A DNA stretch of 64,000 nt, taken from the NCBI GenBank assembly GCA_964520475.1, contig CAZFNS010000006.1, positions 1-64,000 on the forward strand. Reading direction: 5' to 3'. Shown here in pieces: positions 33,243 through 42,984 of this stretch; within the stretch, counting starts at the first letter, position 1; each line of letters opens with the position of its first letter. The position numbers were made by a program, and so were the translations under genes. The notes beneath the pieces were generated by a model, which had not been told where the DNA came from, ran no database searches, and saw only the letters and a list, made by a program, of their open reading frames with translations. Source of the stretch: Ruminobacter sp964520475 (lineage in GTDB: Bacteria; Pseudomonadota; Gammaproteobacteria; Enterobacterales; Succinivibrionaceae).

Positions 33243-33309
33243 TTTCCCCGGCTCCCGCCGGAGCCGCGGGCGTCCGCCGGCGCGCTTAAAAAACAAAGGA
33301 TTTATCCGT

Positions 33310-34161
33310 ATGATTACAGAAGTAAACCAGTCAAACGTCCAGGAAGAGCTCATCGTCAAATCCGCGGAGAAGACGGTTCTTTTTTACGTTTACAACCCCG
33401 CCGATCCCGCGTCGGGCCGCGTCACCGCGGCGCTGGAAAACGCCGTCGGAGCGGAAAACGAGTTTCTGACCCTGGCCAAAGGGAACGTGAACGATCCGAT
33501 CATCCAGTCGATCTGCATGCAGCTGCAGATCGCCTCGCTCCCCTCGATCTGCGTGTTCAGCGGCGGCAGGCCCGTGGACGTCATCGGCGCGGAGGCGCTG
33601 GCCACTCCCGAGAGCGCCGCGGCCGCGGCGGCGGCCTTCATGCCGGCGCGGGAGCGGATCCTGCTCGCCGAGGCGACCAAACTCCTCGGCGAAGGCAGCG
33701 TCCCGGCGGCCTTCGCCAAAGTGTCCGAAGCCTACCGGCTCGCCCCCGGCGACATCGAAGTCAGGTTCGGCTACATCGAAATCGCCGTCAAGGCCATGAA
33801 GCTCGCCGAAGCGCGCGCCGCTCTCGATTCGGTCGACCCCAACAACAAACCGGACAAGCGGTATGCCGACCTGGAGGCGGCGCTGACGCTGGCCGAGAAG
33901 AACCTGAGCAACCCGGCGGTCGACGTCCTGCGCCGGCGGCTCGCCGAGGATCCGGACGACCTCGCCACGGTCGAGCAGCTCGCGGCCGCCCTCAGCCAGT
34001 CCGGCAAGACCGGGGAGGCGCTCGACCTGCTCCTGTCGTACCTCAAAAAGGATCTCAATCTCGGCAACCTCAAAAAGGTTTACCTCGACATCGTCGCCAC
34101 CATGAACGGCGATCCCGACCAGCCGAAATACCGCCGCAAGCTTTACACCCTCATGTACTGA
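33310..34161 (+). CDS. cnoX: Co-chaperone CnoX (YbbN) thioredoxin-like/TPR protein
   Basis: Chaperedoxin that holds oxidised proteins and passes them to GroEL or DnaK. 283 aa: thioredoxin fold about 1-115 (TVLFYVYNPADPASGRVTAALEN, with no cysteine at the redox position; E. coli has SxxC), then TPR repeats to the end. The last residues YRRKLYTLMY align with YRRQLYALLY of E. coli, which contacts GroEL. ATG with AAAGGAT. Follows lapC by 67 bp, probably same transcript. Confidence 0.9.
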   Translation: MITEVNQSNVQEELIVKSAEKTVLFYVYNPADPASGRVTAALENAVGAENEFLTLAKGNVNDPIIQSICMQLQIASLPSICVFSGGRPVDVIGAEALATPESAAAAAAAFMPARERILLAEATKLLGEGSVPAAFAKVSEAYRLAPGDIEVRFGYIEIAVKAMKLAEARAALDSVDPNNKPDKRYADLEAALTLAEKNLSNPAVDVLRRRLAEDPDDLATVEQLAAALSQSGKTGEALDLLLSYLKKDLNLGNLKKVYLDIVATMNGDPDQPKYRRKLYTLMY

Positions 34162-34205
34162 CGGATCCGGCGGCAGCCCCGCCGCCCCGCCCGGCAAACC
34201 CGCGA

Positions 34206-34241
34206 AAAAAGCCGCCCGTTCAAACGAACGGGCGGCTTTTT
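34206..34241. terminator. Bidirectional terminator between cnoX and the RND pump
   Basis: A perfect 16-bp stem (34206-34221 with 34226-34241) with loop AAAC and A/T outer ends. It serves convergent genes. Confidence 0.93.
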
Positions 34242-34259
34242 GATCAATCGCGGGCGCCG

Positions 34260-37200
34260 CTATTCGGCGGCGGGAACCGCCTTGGCTCCCCCGGCCGGGG
34301 CCTCGTCCTCGACGAACTCGGGCAGAGGCTTGTGGTTTTCCCCGATGAACGAGTAAATCACCGGGAGAACGAACAGGGTGAACATGGTGCCGATCGTCAG
34401 ACCCGCCACGATTACCAGTCCGATGGAGAACCGGCTGGCCGCGCCGGCTCCCGTCGCGACCAGGAGCGGCAGAAGACCCGCCACCATGGCTCCGGTGGTC
34501 ATGAGGATCGGGCGCAGGCGCACCTTGGCGGCCTCCCTGACCGCTTCGATCTTGTTTTTGCCGTTCTTAAGCTGCTGTTCCCTGCTGACCTCGCAAATCA
34601 GGATGCCGTGCTTCGAAATAAGCCCCGCGAGCGTAATCAGCCCCACTTCCGTGTAGATGTTGAGGGTGGCGACCCCCAGGGAGAGGAACACCATCGCGCC
34701 GCTTATCGCCAGCGGCACCGCGATGAGGATGACGCACGGGTCTCTCCAGCTCTCGAACTGGCAGGCGAGCACCAGGAAGACGATCAGCACCGCCAGCCCG
34801 AAGGTCGTGGCCAGGGAACTGCCCTCGGTCGTGAACTGCCGGGATTCGCCCTTGTAATCGTGCATGTAGCCGGTGGGCAGGGAAGGCACGACCTCGTTCT
34901 CGAAGAAATCGATCGCGTCGCCCATGGTGACGCCCGGCATGAGCACGAAGCTCAGCGTCACGGCGTTCTGCTGGGACATGTGGTTAAGCGTTCTCGGCTC
35001 GGTCTTCACGTTTATGTCGATCACGCTGCCGAGCGGGATCATCTCCCCGACCGTCGATTTGACGTAATACGAGGAAAGATCCTGCGGAGACTTGCGGAAA
35101 TCCCTCACGGTCTGCGGGATGACCTCGTAGGATCTGCCGTTGATGGCCACGCGGTTCACGTAGCCGTCGGCCACCATCGCCGACAGCGTCTGGCCGATGT
35201 CGCTCATGGTGATGCCGTACGCGCCGGCCTTTTCGCGGTTGACGGTGATGTCGAGCGACGGCGAGTCGTAGTTCAGGTCGGTGTCGCTGTACACGAACAG
35301 ACCGCTCTTATCCGCCTTTTCCCGGACGGTCTTGGACACGTCGAAAAGCTGCTCGAAGCTGTTCGGGGTCATAATCACGAGCTGCACGGGAAGGCCGCTC
35401 GACGCGCCCGGCAGCGCCGGCATCTGGAAGACGGAGGACTTCAGGTTGGGGTTCTTCGAGAGCTCGGGAGTCAGCCGGTTCATGGAATCGACCAGCGGGC
35501 CGCGCTGGTCGTAGCTCTTGAGCACCATGATCTGCATCGCCTGGTTGGAGGAAGGCACGCCGGCGAACCCCAGGGTGGCCTCCACGTCGGGATCCTTCAT
35601 GGCCGTGTCGGAAAGCTTCTTCACGCCGTCCTCGATGTAGTCGAGGTTGGCGTTGTTGGGAGCCGTGCCGAGCATGCTGTACGCGCCGATATCCTCGTAC
35701 GGGGCGAGTTCCGACGACGAGTACATGAAGAGGAACGGCAGCGTCAGCGCTATGATCACGGCGGAAATCACGATCGGCGTCCTGCTCGCGAGCACCGCGT
35801 CGAGCATCTTCGCGTAGGCGCCGGTCAGCTTGTCCAGGAAGCCGTTGACCGTCCGCTCGAACACTCCCGGCTTCTTATTCTCGAGGAGAAGTTTCGAGCA
35901 CATCATCGGCGACAGCGTCAGCGCGATGACGCCGGAAATGAGCACCGCCCCGGCCAGGGTCAGGGCGAACTCGGTGAACAGCGAGCCGGTGATCCCGCCC
36001 ATGAGGGCTATGGGCGAATAAACCGCGCTGAGGGTGATGGTCATGGAAATTACCGGAATCGCGATTTCCCTGGTGCCGAGTATCGCGGCCCTGAAGGGAT
36101 TGAGCCCGTTGTGGATGTGCCGGTCCACATTCTCCACCACGACTATGGCGTCGTCCACGACCAGACCGATGGCCAGCACCATCGCCAGCAGCGTCATGAG
36201 GTTTATGGTGAACCCGAACGCGCTCATCAGCATGACCACGCCGATCATCGAGGTGGGAATGGTGACGATCGGGATGATGACGGCCCGGAAGGATCCCATG
36301 AACAGCGTGATGACGATGAGAACGATCACCGCCGCCTCGAAAATGGTCTTGATGACCTCCTGGATGGACTCGTCGATCGCGATGGTCGAGTCGTAAATTA
36401 TCTTCATGCTCATGGCGGAGGGAAGGTTTTTCTCGAGGACGGGAAGCATAGCCCTCACGTCTTCCGCTATGTTGAGGAGGTTCGCGGTCGGAGTGGCGTC
36501 GATCGCTAGGAGCACGGCCTTGTCGCCGTTGACCACGGCCCTGAACGAGTCGTGGTTCGCGTCGAGCGAAACGTCCGCGACGTCGCGCACCCTGATTACG
36601 CCGCCGTCGCGCGAGGCGACCACCAGATCAGCGAGGCCTTCGGCGTCGGTGACCTGGGTGTGCGTGTTGGTGTTGAACAGCGTGAAATAACCGATGACCT
36701 GCCCGGAGGACGACTGGAAGTTGTTCGCCCTGAGCACGGACATGACTTCCTGGGACGTGATGCCGTGCGCCGCGAGTTTCTGCGGGTCGAGCCATATTCT
36801 CAGGGAGTAGTTGTTGCCGCCGTAGAGAGTGACCTTGGCCACGCCGTTGACGGTGAAAAGCTGCGGGCTCACCACGCGGTTTATGTAGTCGGTGATCTGG
36901 GGGCCCTCAAGCTCGGAGCTCGAAAACCCGATGTACATAACCGAGGTCGTGGCTCCCGTGGACAGGGCTATCGTCGGGTCCTCGGCGTCCGAGGGGAGCT
37001 GCGACTTCACCGAGTTCACCCGGGAGAGGATGTCCGCCAGGGCGCTGTTGGGGTCCGTGTTGAGCTTCATGTTGACGGTGATGGTGGACCGTCCCATCTG
37101 CGAGGAGGAGGTGATGTAGTCAATGTTGTCCGCCTGCGCCACCGCCTGCTCCAGCGGCACGGTGATGAAGCCCTGGATCAGGTCCGAACCGGCGCCGTAG

Positions 37201-37349
37201 TAGTTGGTCGTGACCGTGATCACGGTGTTGGTCATTTCGGGGTACTGCCTCACCTGCATGCCCTTCAGGGCCTGGATGCCCAGAAGAGTTATCAGCAGGG
37301 TGACGCAGACCGCCAGGACCGGCCGTTTTATGAAAATATCGGTAAACAT
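34260..37349 (-). CDS. RND efflux pump inner-membrane transporter (AcrB/Mdt-like)
   Basis: 1029 aa proton-driven exporter with 12 predicted helices and two large periplasmic loops. TM4 carries the proton-relay pair in LAIGLVVDDAIVVVENVDRH, and the TM10 lysine is in LAGLISKHGILICEV. N-terminus MFTDIFIKRPVLAVC is typical of the multidrug group. The sequence is closer to generic MexB/MdtB/Vex-type pumps than to AcrB proper, so no symbol is given. The adaptor gene precedes it by 21 bp; no outer-membrane factor is in the window. Confidence 0.93.
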   Translation of the reverse strand: MFTDIFIKRPVLAVCVTLLITLLGIQALKGMQVRQYPEMTNTVITVTTNYYGAGSDLIQGFITVPLEQAVAQADNIDYITSSSQMGRSTITVNMKLNTDPNSALADILSRVNSVKSQLPSDAEDPTIALSTGATTSVMYIGFSSSELEGPQITDYINRVVSPQLFTVNGVAKVTLYGGNNYSLRIWLDPQKLAAHGITSQEVMSVLRANNFQSSSGQVIGYFTLFNTNTHTQVTDAEGLADLVVASRDGGVIRVRDVADVSLDANHDSFRAVVNGDKAVLLAIDATPTANLLNIAEDVRAMLPVLEKNLPSAMSMKIIYDSTIAIDESIQEVIKTIFEAAVIVLIVITLFMGSFRAVIIPIVTIPTSMIGVVMLMSAFGFTINLMTLLAMVLAIGLVVDDAIVVVENVDRHIHNGLNPFRAAILGTREIAIPVISMTITLSAVYSPIALMGGITGSLFTEFALTLAGAVLISGVIALTLSPMMCSKLLLENKKPGVFERTVNGFLDKLTGAYAKMLDAVLASRTPIVISAVIIALTLPFLFMYSSSELAPYEDIGAYSMLGTAPNNANLDYIEDGVKKLSDTAMKDPDVEATLGFAGVPSSNQAMQIMVLKSYDQRGPLVDSMNRLTPELSKNPNLKSSVFQMPALPGASSGLPVQLVIMTPNSFEQLFDVSKTVREKADKSGLFVYSDTDLNYDSPSLDITVNREKAGAYGITMSDIGQTLSAMVADGYVNRVAINGRSYEVIPQTVRDFRKSPQDLSSYYVKSTVGEMIPLGSVIDINVKTEPRTLNHMSQQNAVTLSFVLMPGVTMGDAIDFFENEVVPSLPTGYMHDYKGESRQFTTEGSSLATTFGLAVLIVFLVLACQFESWRDPCVILIAVPLAISGAMVFLSLGVATLNIYTEVGLITLAGLISKHGILICEVSREQQLKNGKNKIEAVREAAKVRLRPILMTTGAMVAGLLPLLVATGAGAASRFSIGLVIVAGLTIGTMFTLFVLPVIYSFIGENHKPLPEFVEDEAPAGGAKAVPAAE

Positions 37350-37370
37350 CTTTGTCTTGTCCCCCGGCCG

Positions 37371-38483
37371 CTAAAGATTCGGAAGCTCTTCCGACCTGGT
37401 GAGCTTGTAATCGTCCTGGAACACGATGGGACTGCCGTTCGACAGCCTTACCTGGCCCTCGGTCACCACGAGATCGCCTTCCTTGAGGCCGCTCGTGACC
37501 CGAACCAGGTCGCCGGCCTGCTCGCCCGTCTTGATGAACGTTTCCTTCACGGTCTTCTCGCCCGTGGACGCGTCCTCGCTGACGACGTAAACGGAAGAGC
37601 CGTAAAGGTTGTAGGCCACGGCCGTGTCGGGTACGGCGATCTGGTCGGGGATCTCCGGCAGGAGCACGTTTACTTTCGCGTACATGCCGGTAATCAGCTT
37701 GTTGGCGGGATTGGGGATGGTGGCCTGCACCTGCAGGATGCCGGACTGGTAATTCATCACGACTTCAATCGCGGAAACCTCGCCCCTGAACTCCTGTCCG
37801 GGCCAGGAGTCCACGGTCACGACGACTTCCTGCCCGATTTTGATTCTCTCGACGTCGTTCTGGGACACGGTGAAGCGCACGCGCACCAGCGAGTTGTCCT
37901 CGAGATGGACAATCTTCGTGCCGGGCTGCACGTACTGGCCGGCGTAAATGTTCCTGATGCCCAGCTTGCCCGTGAAGGGAGCCCTGATCTTAAGCTTGTC
38001 CATCTGCGCGGAAATGCCGTTCACCTCCGCCCGGCAGGCCTCGTAATCGGCCTTGGCGTTGTCGAGATCCTGCTGGGAAACGTTGCCCTGCTTGATCAGG
38101 GTCTCGTACCGGCGGTACTTCTTCTCCGCGGCCACGGTTTTGGCCTGGGCCAGATCGTAGTTGGCCTTTTCGACGGAGTCGTTGATCTGCACGAGGACCT
38201 GGTTCTCCTGGACGACGTCGCCCGATTCGAAATACAGGCCGGTGATGCTGCCCTGGGCCTCGGCGGTGACCTCGACGCCCTGGTTGGGCTCGACGAAACC
38301 GATGGCCGAAATCATATCCTGCCAGTTCCGCTTTTCCACTTTCATAACGGAAACGGGGCTCGGCTCGGGTTTCATACCGGCCAGATACTCCTCCGTAAGC
38401 TTAGCTTTCCAGACATTGAAACCTATAACTCCGCCGAAACAGACAGCAACAGCCGCCGGAATGACGATGCGCCAACTTTTCAT
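37371..38483 (-). CDS. RND efflux periplasmic adaptor (membrane fusion protein)
   Basis: 370 aa from ATG 38483. An N-terminal membrane anchor (MKSWRIVIPAAVAVCFGGVIGFNVW) rather than a lipobox. Lipoyl-like half (GFVEPNQGVEVTAEAQGSITGLYFESGDVV), alpha-hairpin (about 100-160), second lipoyl half (LKIRAPFTGKLGIRNIYAGQYV), then beta-barrel and membrane-proximal domains. Partner of the pump immediately downstream. A TATAAT at 38613-38618 is the likely -10. Confidence 0.93.
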   Translation of the reverse strand: MKSWRIVIPAAVAVCFGGVIGFNVWKAKLTEEYLAGMKPEPSPVSVMKVEKRNWQDMISAIGFVEPNQGVEVTAEAQGSITGLYFESGDVVQENQVLVQINDSVEKANYDLAQAKTVAAEKKYRRYETLIKQGNVSQQDLDNAKADYEACRAEVNGISAQMDKLKIRAPFTGKLGIRNIYAGQYVQPGTKIVHLEDNSLVRVRFTVSQNDVERIKIGQEVVVTVDSWPGQEFRGEVSAIEVVMNYQSGILQVQATIPNPANKLITGMYAKVNVLLPEIPDQIAVPDTAVAYNLYGSSVYVVSEDASTGEKTVKETFIKTGEQAGDLVRVTSGLKEGDLVVTEGQVRLSNGSPIVFQDDYKLTRSEELPNL

Positions 38484-38612
38484 AGAAAAATCCCGAGATA
38501 AATTACCAAAACGGACAAAAAACGGCAGATCCCCGGCTTTGCGGCCGCGCGGCGGCGGCAGGGCGGGGATCCGCGGGTGTTTTGCGGAACGGGCAAACGT
38601 TCCCGAGGCTTG

Positions 38613-38618
38613 ATTATA
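38613..38618 (-). promoter_or_regulatory. Probable -10 of the RND operon
   Basis: TATAAT on the minus strand with only a weak -35 (TTTTAA at 17 bp). The leader to the adaptor ATG is about 120 nt. Confidence 0.45.
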
Positions 38619-38665
38619 CCACACGGCGGGCGCGTTTAAAACAATATTGCCGCCGCCCGGGGCGG

Positions 38666-40114
38666 TCAGTTCTTAAGGAGACGCTCGTAAAAATCCCGCT
38701 CGGAGGCGATCCGCGAGGCCAGCGCCTTCAGGCGGAGCAGCGTGTTCTTTTCCGTGCAGACGCGCATGGCTTCGCTGACGTTGTAAAGAGCCTGCTCCCA
38801 CTGGCCCCGGTACTCGAGGATGTCGCTGTTGATCTGGTAGAGCTCGCACGTCTTGCGCTGCTTCAGGTACGCCGTCTTTAGCAGCTCGTCCGCCGGCACC
38901 GAGAAGCCGTTCCTCCTGAATTTCTTCAGAAGCTGCACCGCCTGCTCGTAGGCGCCCGACTCGATGCGCACGTTGGCGAGGTTGACCGCGAGCGTCTCGA
39001 GCATGCCCTTGCCTTCAATCTGGGCCTCGAGCAGCGCCGCCGCCCTGCCGTACTCCTTCCTGGCCGTGTACAGGTCCGTGAGGGTGTCGATGACGAACAG
39101 GTTCCGGCCGTAATCCCGCGACAGCTCGCCGAGCGCCTTTTCGGCCTCGCCGTAGCGCTTGAGCGCGAGACAGGCGAGCGCGCTGAGGTAGAGCGCCTCC
39201 GGATCCCGCGGGCTGCGGGCCAGCACGCCCGCGGCCAGCCCGTAGTTGTATTCCGGGGTGTTGGTGCTGTACCTCGCGAGCACCCGGCTCCGCGCGAACC
39301 GGAAGTCGGCGCTTTCGTAGTATTTTTTCGCCGGGAACGCCCTGGCCCGGTTTTCGGCCTCGGCGACGCGCTTCGAGGTCAGGGGATGGGTGAGCAGCAT
39401 CTCGAACGCGGGATTGAAGTCCTCGCCCCTGACCTGGAGTTTTCTCATCATGTCGGCCATGCCGTTGGGATTGAAGCCCGACCGGTACAGCAGGTCTATG
39501 CCGAGCCGGTCGGCCTCGTACTCGTTGGATCTGGTGTAGTTGATCGCGCTCTGCCTGACGCCGCCGAGCGAGGCCGTCACGCCGGCCATGCCCGCGGCGG
39601 GATTGATCACGGCGAGGATGAGGCTGCCGAGGATGCCCGCCGCGCCCGCGTACATCGCGTCCCTCTGGGCCTCGATGCTCCGCGCGATGTGGCGCTGCGA
39701 GACGTGGGTCATTTCGTGGGCGAGAACGGAGGCGAGCTGGCTCTCGCTGTCGGTGGCGGCGATGAGCCCGGTGTGCAGGAGGATTTTCCCGCCGAAAAAA
39801 GCCGCCGCGTTTATGGTCTTGTCCTCGACGAGGAGCACTTCGAAGGGGTAGGCGACGCCGTCCGCGTGCGGGGCCATTCTCGAAACGAGCGCGTTCAGGT
39901 ACTGGTTCATGACCGGATCGTATATGACGGGCAGCTGGGAGCGCGCGACCGTCAGGAAGGATTTGCCCATCTCGCGCTCCTTCTCCACCGTAATGCCGCG
40001 CACCCCGGCGGTGCCGAAATCCGGAAGTTCCCCCAGAGGCGCGGCGAAGGCGCCGGACGCGGCGCATAAAGCCAGCGCCAGCGCGGCCGTTCCCCGTAAA
40101 ATGCTTTTTCTCAT
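38666..40114 (-). CDS. bepA: Periplasmic metalloprotease/chaperone BepA (YfgC)
   Basis: M48 protease with TPR domain that assists LptD and BAM assembly and degrades stalled forms. Start at ATG 40114 (GGTGA upstream); 482 aa against 487. Signal peptide MRKSILRGTAALALALCAASGAFA, zinc motif HEMTH in SVLAHEMTHVSQRHIARS, third ligand region SNEYEADRLGIDLL, and TPR units from about 300 to the end. Divergent from perM as in E. coli. Confidence 0.95.
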   Translation of the reverse strand: MRKSILRGTAALALALCAASGAFAAPLGELPDFGTAGVRGITVEKEREMGKSFLTVARSQLPVIYDPVMNQYLNALVSRMAPHADGVAYPFEVLLVEDKTINAAAFFGGKILLHTGLIAATDSESQLASVLAHEMTHVSQRHIARSIEAQRDAMYAGAAGILGSLILAVINPAAGMAGVTASLGGVRQSAINYTRSNEYEADRLGIDLLYRSGFNPNGMADMMRKLQVRGEDFNPAFEMLLTHPLTSKRVAEAENRARAFPAKKYYESADFRFARSRVLARYSTNTPEYNYGLAAGVLARSPRDPEALYLSALACLALKRYGEAEKALGELSRDYGRNLFVIDTLTDLYTARKEYGRAAALLEAQIEGKGMLETLAVNLANVRIESGAYEQAVQLLKKFRRNGFSVPADELLKTAYLKQRKTCELYQINSDILEYRGQWEQALYNVSEAMRVCTEKNTLLRLKALASRIASERDFYERLLKN

Positions 40115-40221
40115 CGGTATGTCACCCGTGGCGGCGCGGCCGCCGGTTCGCCGTCCCGACCCCGGGACCCGTATATATCTGACGATTTTACCCGAAAGGG
40201 GTTTCGCGGAAAAATTTAATT

Positions 40222-40249
40222 TTGCCATCCGTCCGATCGAATATATAAT
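40222..40249 (+). promoter_or_regulatory. Promoter of perM
   Basis: -35 TTGCCA (40222-40227), 16-bp spacer, -10 TATAAT (40244-40249); predicted start near 40256, leader about 70 nt. It lies in the bepA/perM divergent region; the bepA promoter was not resolved. Confidence 0.7.
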
Positions 40250-40326
40250 TAGCGCAGCGACAAAGATCCGACGTCGCCGCGCGGCGCAAACGTCCGCGCG
40301 GATCCCGTTAAGCCGAGACCGAACAC

Positions 40327-41856
40327 ATGATTGCTTTCTTCATTGACTGGTACAAAAGGAACCTGTCGAACCCCGCCGCGTTCATTCTGATCCTTCAGTT
40401 TATCACGGCGTTCGTCGTCCTGTATTTTTTCTCCAACATCTTCGGCACCCTGATCGCCGCCCTGGTCCTCGCCTTCATGCTGGAAAGGCCGGTGAACTTC
40501 CTGATCAGGCACAATCTGTCCCGGCTGCAGGCGACGGTCGCGGTCATGCTCGGCTACGTGGTGTTTTTCGTAGGCCTGTTCCTGGTAATCATTCCCCCGG
40601 CCGCCGAGCAGATGTCCAAGATTACGGCGACCATCAGCTCGACCCTTACGGAGATATCGTATCACGGCAGCGGATTCTCTCCCGCCGGGCGGCCGGACGG
40701 CGCGGACGCCGCGACGGCGAAGATCTTCCCGGCCCCGGGGGACATCTTCCCCCTCTACGGGCAGGTCACGGACGGAAACGTCTCCGCGCCCGCCGCGGGC
40801 GAGGGATCCGTCTCCCTCCCCCCGGAAAGCCCCGGCCCCCTGCCCTTCCCGGCGTTCCCGGTCCCTGAAACCCCGCGCGGCGGGGACGCGGCCGCTCCCG
40901 GCGAGCCCGCGGGCGGCTCCGGCGCGGCGGCTCCCGCCCCGGCCGGCAAAGCCCCGTCCGGAGACGGCAAGGCCGCGGACGGCTACGTGCCCCACCCGAT
41001 GAACGAGCGGGACAAAAAGGAAAGCACCGCCGCCATGTCCTGGCTTTCCGCGAAAGTGAAGAGTTTCACCGAGAAACTGCCCGAGGCGTACAAGGATCTG
41101 GTGTCGGAAAACCAGCTCCAGGAATACACGGCCTCCTTCGTGAACCAGTTCAGAAAATGGCTGACCCCGATCCTGACCGACAAGATAGCCCCGATCTTCA
41201 TGGATCTGGTGTCCATGCTGGTCTACTTCGTCATCGTGCCCATTTTTTCCTTCTACATGCTGAAGGACAAGGACAAACTGCTCGCCCTGACCAGGAAGTA
41301 CCTGTGCTCCCACCGGGAGGTGCTTTCGTTCTGGGGGGAGATGAACGTCCTCGTTTCCAAGTACCTTACCGGAAAATGCATCCACGTGGTGATCATCTTC
41401 GCGGTCAACTGGATCGCCTTCAGCATCCTGAACCTCAACTACGCCCTGCTGCTCGGCATCGGCGTGGGGCTCAGCGTCATCATCCCCTACGTCGGCATGG
41501 TCATCATCACCATCCCGATCCTGGTGATCGGCGTCATGCAGTTCGGCATGAGCGCGGACATGGCCTGGCTGATCGGCGTTTACACGGTCATCCAGATCCT
41601 GGACGGCTACGCGCTGACCCCGATGCTCTTCTCGGAAACCCTGAACCTGGATCCGTTCTTCATCCTCGTCGCGATCGTGGTTTTCGGCGGTCTCCTCGGG
41701 TTCTGGGGCGTGGTTCTGGCGATCCCGCTGGCGACGTTCGTCAAGACCGTCTTCACCAGGTGGCCCGTGAACCGGGCGTACATAGCGGAGCGCAAGGCCG
41801 CCAAAGCCGCGGCGGCGGCCCTGGCGGCGGCCCCGGCGGCGCCGGAAGCGCGCTGA
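40327..41856 (+). CDS. perM: PerM-like permease of the AI-2E transporter family, with large loop insert
   Basis: 509 aa; E. coli PerM has 353. The helices are clear (LILQFITAFVVLYFFSNIFGTLIAALVLAFMLERP at the N-terminus; YFVIVPIFSFYMLKDKDKLL; LLLGIGVGLSVIIPYVGMVI; QILDGYALTPMLFSETLNLDP; LGFWGVVLAIPLATFVKTVF). Between helix 3 and the conserved periplasmic region, residues about 113-235 are a Pro/Ala/Gly-rich insert with no predicted fold. Substrate unknown. bepA and hda as neighbours support the assignment. Confidence 0.88.
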   Translation: MIAFFIDWYKRNLSNPAAFILILQFITAFVVLYFFSNIFGTLIAALVLAFMLERPVNFLIRHNLSRLQATVAVMLGYVVFFVGLFLVIIPPAAEQMSKITATISSTLTEISYHGSGFSPAGRPDGADAATAKIFPAPGDIFPLYGQVTDGNVSAPAAGEGSVSLPPESPGPLPFPAFPVPETPRGGDAAAPGEPAGGSGAAAPAPAGKAPSGDGKAADGYVPHPMNERDKKESTAAMSWLSAKVKSFTEKLPEAYKDLVSENQLQEYTASFVNQFRKWLTPILTDKIAPIFMDLVSMLVYFVIVPIFSFYMLKDKDKLLALTRKYLCSHREVLSFWGEMNVLVSKYLTGKCIHVVIIFAVNWIAFSILNLNYALLLGIGVGLSVIIPYVGMVIITIPILVIGVMQFGMSADMAWLIGVYTVIQILDGYALTPMLFSETLNLDPFFILVAIVVFGGLLGFWGVVLAIPLATFVKTVFTRWPVNRAYIAERKAAKAAAAALAAAPAAPEAR

Positions 41857-41873
41857 TTCTCCCCGCCGCGCGG

Positions 41874-41903
41874 AAAAGGCGGAGCCTCCCGGCTCCGCCT
41901 TTT
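41874..41903. terminator. Bidirectional terminator between perM and hda
   Basis: Perfect 13-bp stem AAAAGGCGGAGCC/GGCTCCGCCTTTT with loop TCCC, between convergent genes. Confidence 0.92.
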
Positions 41904-41964
41904 CCTTTTCTCCCGCTTTTTCCCGCGCCGTTCCCCGGATCCCCCGGGGCGGGGGCCGGCGGGG

Positions 41965-42738
41965 CTATCTCGCCCTGTGCCCGTCCGCGGCCTTCTGCCG
42001 GACGGATTTGACCACCTGCTCGACCAGGGTCTTGGTGATGACCCCCCTCTTCATGGAAAAAGCCAGGGCGTCGATCTCGTCGACCGCCTGGACGCATTCC
42101 CCGACGTTGCCGAGCTTGCCCACGATGATGTCCGCGTACTCCCTGGCGAGCTCGCTCCCCCGGCTGCTTTCCCTTTTGACGAGCAGCTTGGGCAGATCGG
42201 CGATGGAAACCGGATGGATGCTCAGGGTCACGCCGCCGCCGAGCCGGGTGACCAGGTCTTTCTTGACGAATCCCGCCGCGGCGGGAGGCGCCGCCGAAGC
42301 CACCATGAACAGCCCTTTCTTCAGGGCGTGCCAGCGGTTGTACAGATAAAAGATTTCGGTTTCCCAGTCCGGGGATCCCGCCGCGGCGTCGACGTTGTCG
42401 AGGCAGATGACGTCGCGGTCCTCGGCCCCCTGGAGGATCGAAACCGGCGCCGAATCCCGGTATTTGGCCAGATCCATGGCAATGGCGGAATAGCCGCCGT
42501 CCATGGCCCGGGCGACCGCGGCGCTCAGCAGATGGCTCTTGCCGCCGTTTTTGGGTCCGTAAAGGAAAATGAAATGCTGAACCGACCCGAGGTCTTCCGC
42601 GAGGGCGTTGCGCAGATAATTGAACGACACCCGGTTGGCGTCGCTGACGAAAAAAGAGTCAAACGTTCCCTCACCGCCGCCGAAGCCTATTCTGAGCGGT
42701 ATCTGCCGGTATTCTTTTTCGTGACTCAATATATTCAA
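41965..42738 (-). CDS. hda: Regulatory inactivator of DnaA, Hda
   Basis: DnaA-related AAA+ protein that with the beta clamp triggers hydrolysis of DnaA-ATP after initiation. 257 aa. N-terminal clamp-binding motif RQIPLRI (about 11-17), Walker A YGPKNGGKSHLL, Walker B VICLDNVDAA, and a DnaA-like lid. Only TTG starts are available (42738 or 42729). The P-loop keeps GGKS, more canonical than E. coli Hda. A consensus promoter lies upstream. Confidence 0.9.
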   Translation of the reverse strand: MNILSHEKEYRQIPLRIGFGGGEGTFDSFFVSDANRVSFNYLRNALAEDLGSVQHFIFLYGPKNGGKSHLLSAAVARAMDGGYSAIAMDLAKYRDSAPVSILQGAEDRDVICLDNVDAAAGSPDWETEIFYLYNRWHALKKGLFMVASAAPPAAAGFVKKDLVTRLGGGVTLSIHPVSIADLPKLLVKRESSRGSELAREYADIIVGKLGNVGECVQAVDEIDALAFSMKRGVITKTLVEQVVKSVRQKAADGHRAR

Positions 42739-42817
42739 CCCGGGGCAAACCCCCTAAAAACGACGGAATCGCCGGACCGTCGGCCGGACGCCGGGCAAAC
42801 GTCCGCGGATCTTTTAA

Positions 42818-42846
42818 TTTATATACTGTAATATTAATATTGTCAA
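42818..42846 (-). promoter_or_regulatory. Consensus promoter of hda
   Basis: -35 TTGACA (42841-42846), 17-bp spacer, -10 TATAAA (42818-42823), in a strongly AT-rich island; leader about 73 nt. Confidence 0.8.
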
Positions 42847-42916
42847 TTTTTTAATATTTTTTTCGCCCGCCCCGGAAAGCGCGCGGGGAACGGTTCCCGG
42901 CGCGGGACGGAAACGG

Positions 42917-42948
42917 AAAGGGGGAAAGCCCGGCGGCTTTCCCCCTTT
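42917..42948. terminator. Terminator after the DUF2066 gene
   Basis: A 14-bp stem (42917-42930 with 42935-42948, GGGGGAAAGCC/GGCTTTCCCCC core) with loop CGGC; A/T ends on both sides. It lies between the DUF2066 gene and the hda promoter. Confidence 0.8.
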
Positions 42949-42984
42949 TTCCGCGGCGCGCCGGAACCCGGCGCGGGCGCTCTC

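Noticed and set aside
31302..33359. 685-codon open frame on the minus strand
   Set aside because: It lies opposite lapC, whose membrane helices and sulfatase domain are clear; the minus frame reads as low-complexity Val/Gly/Arg/His sequence caused by high GC.
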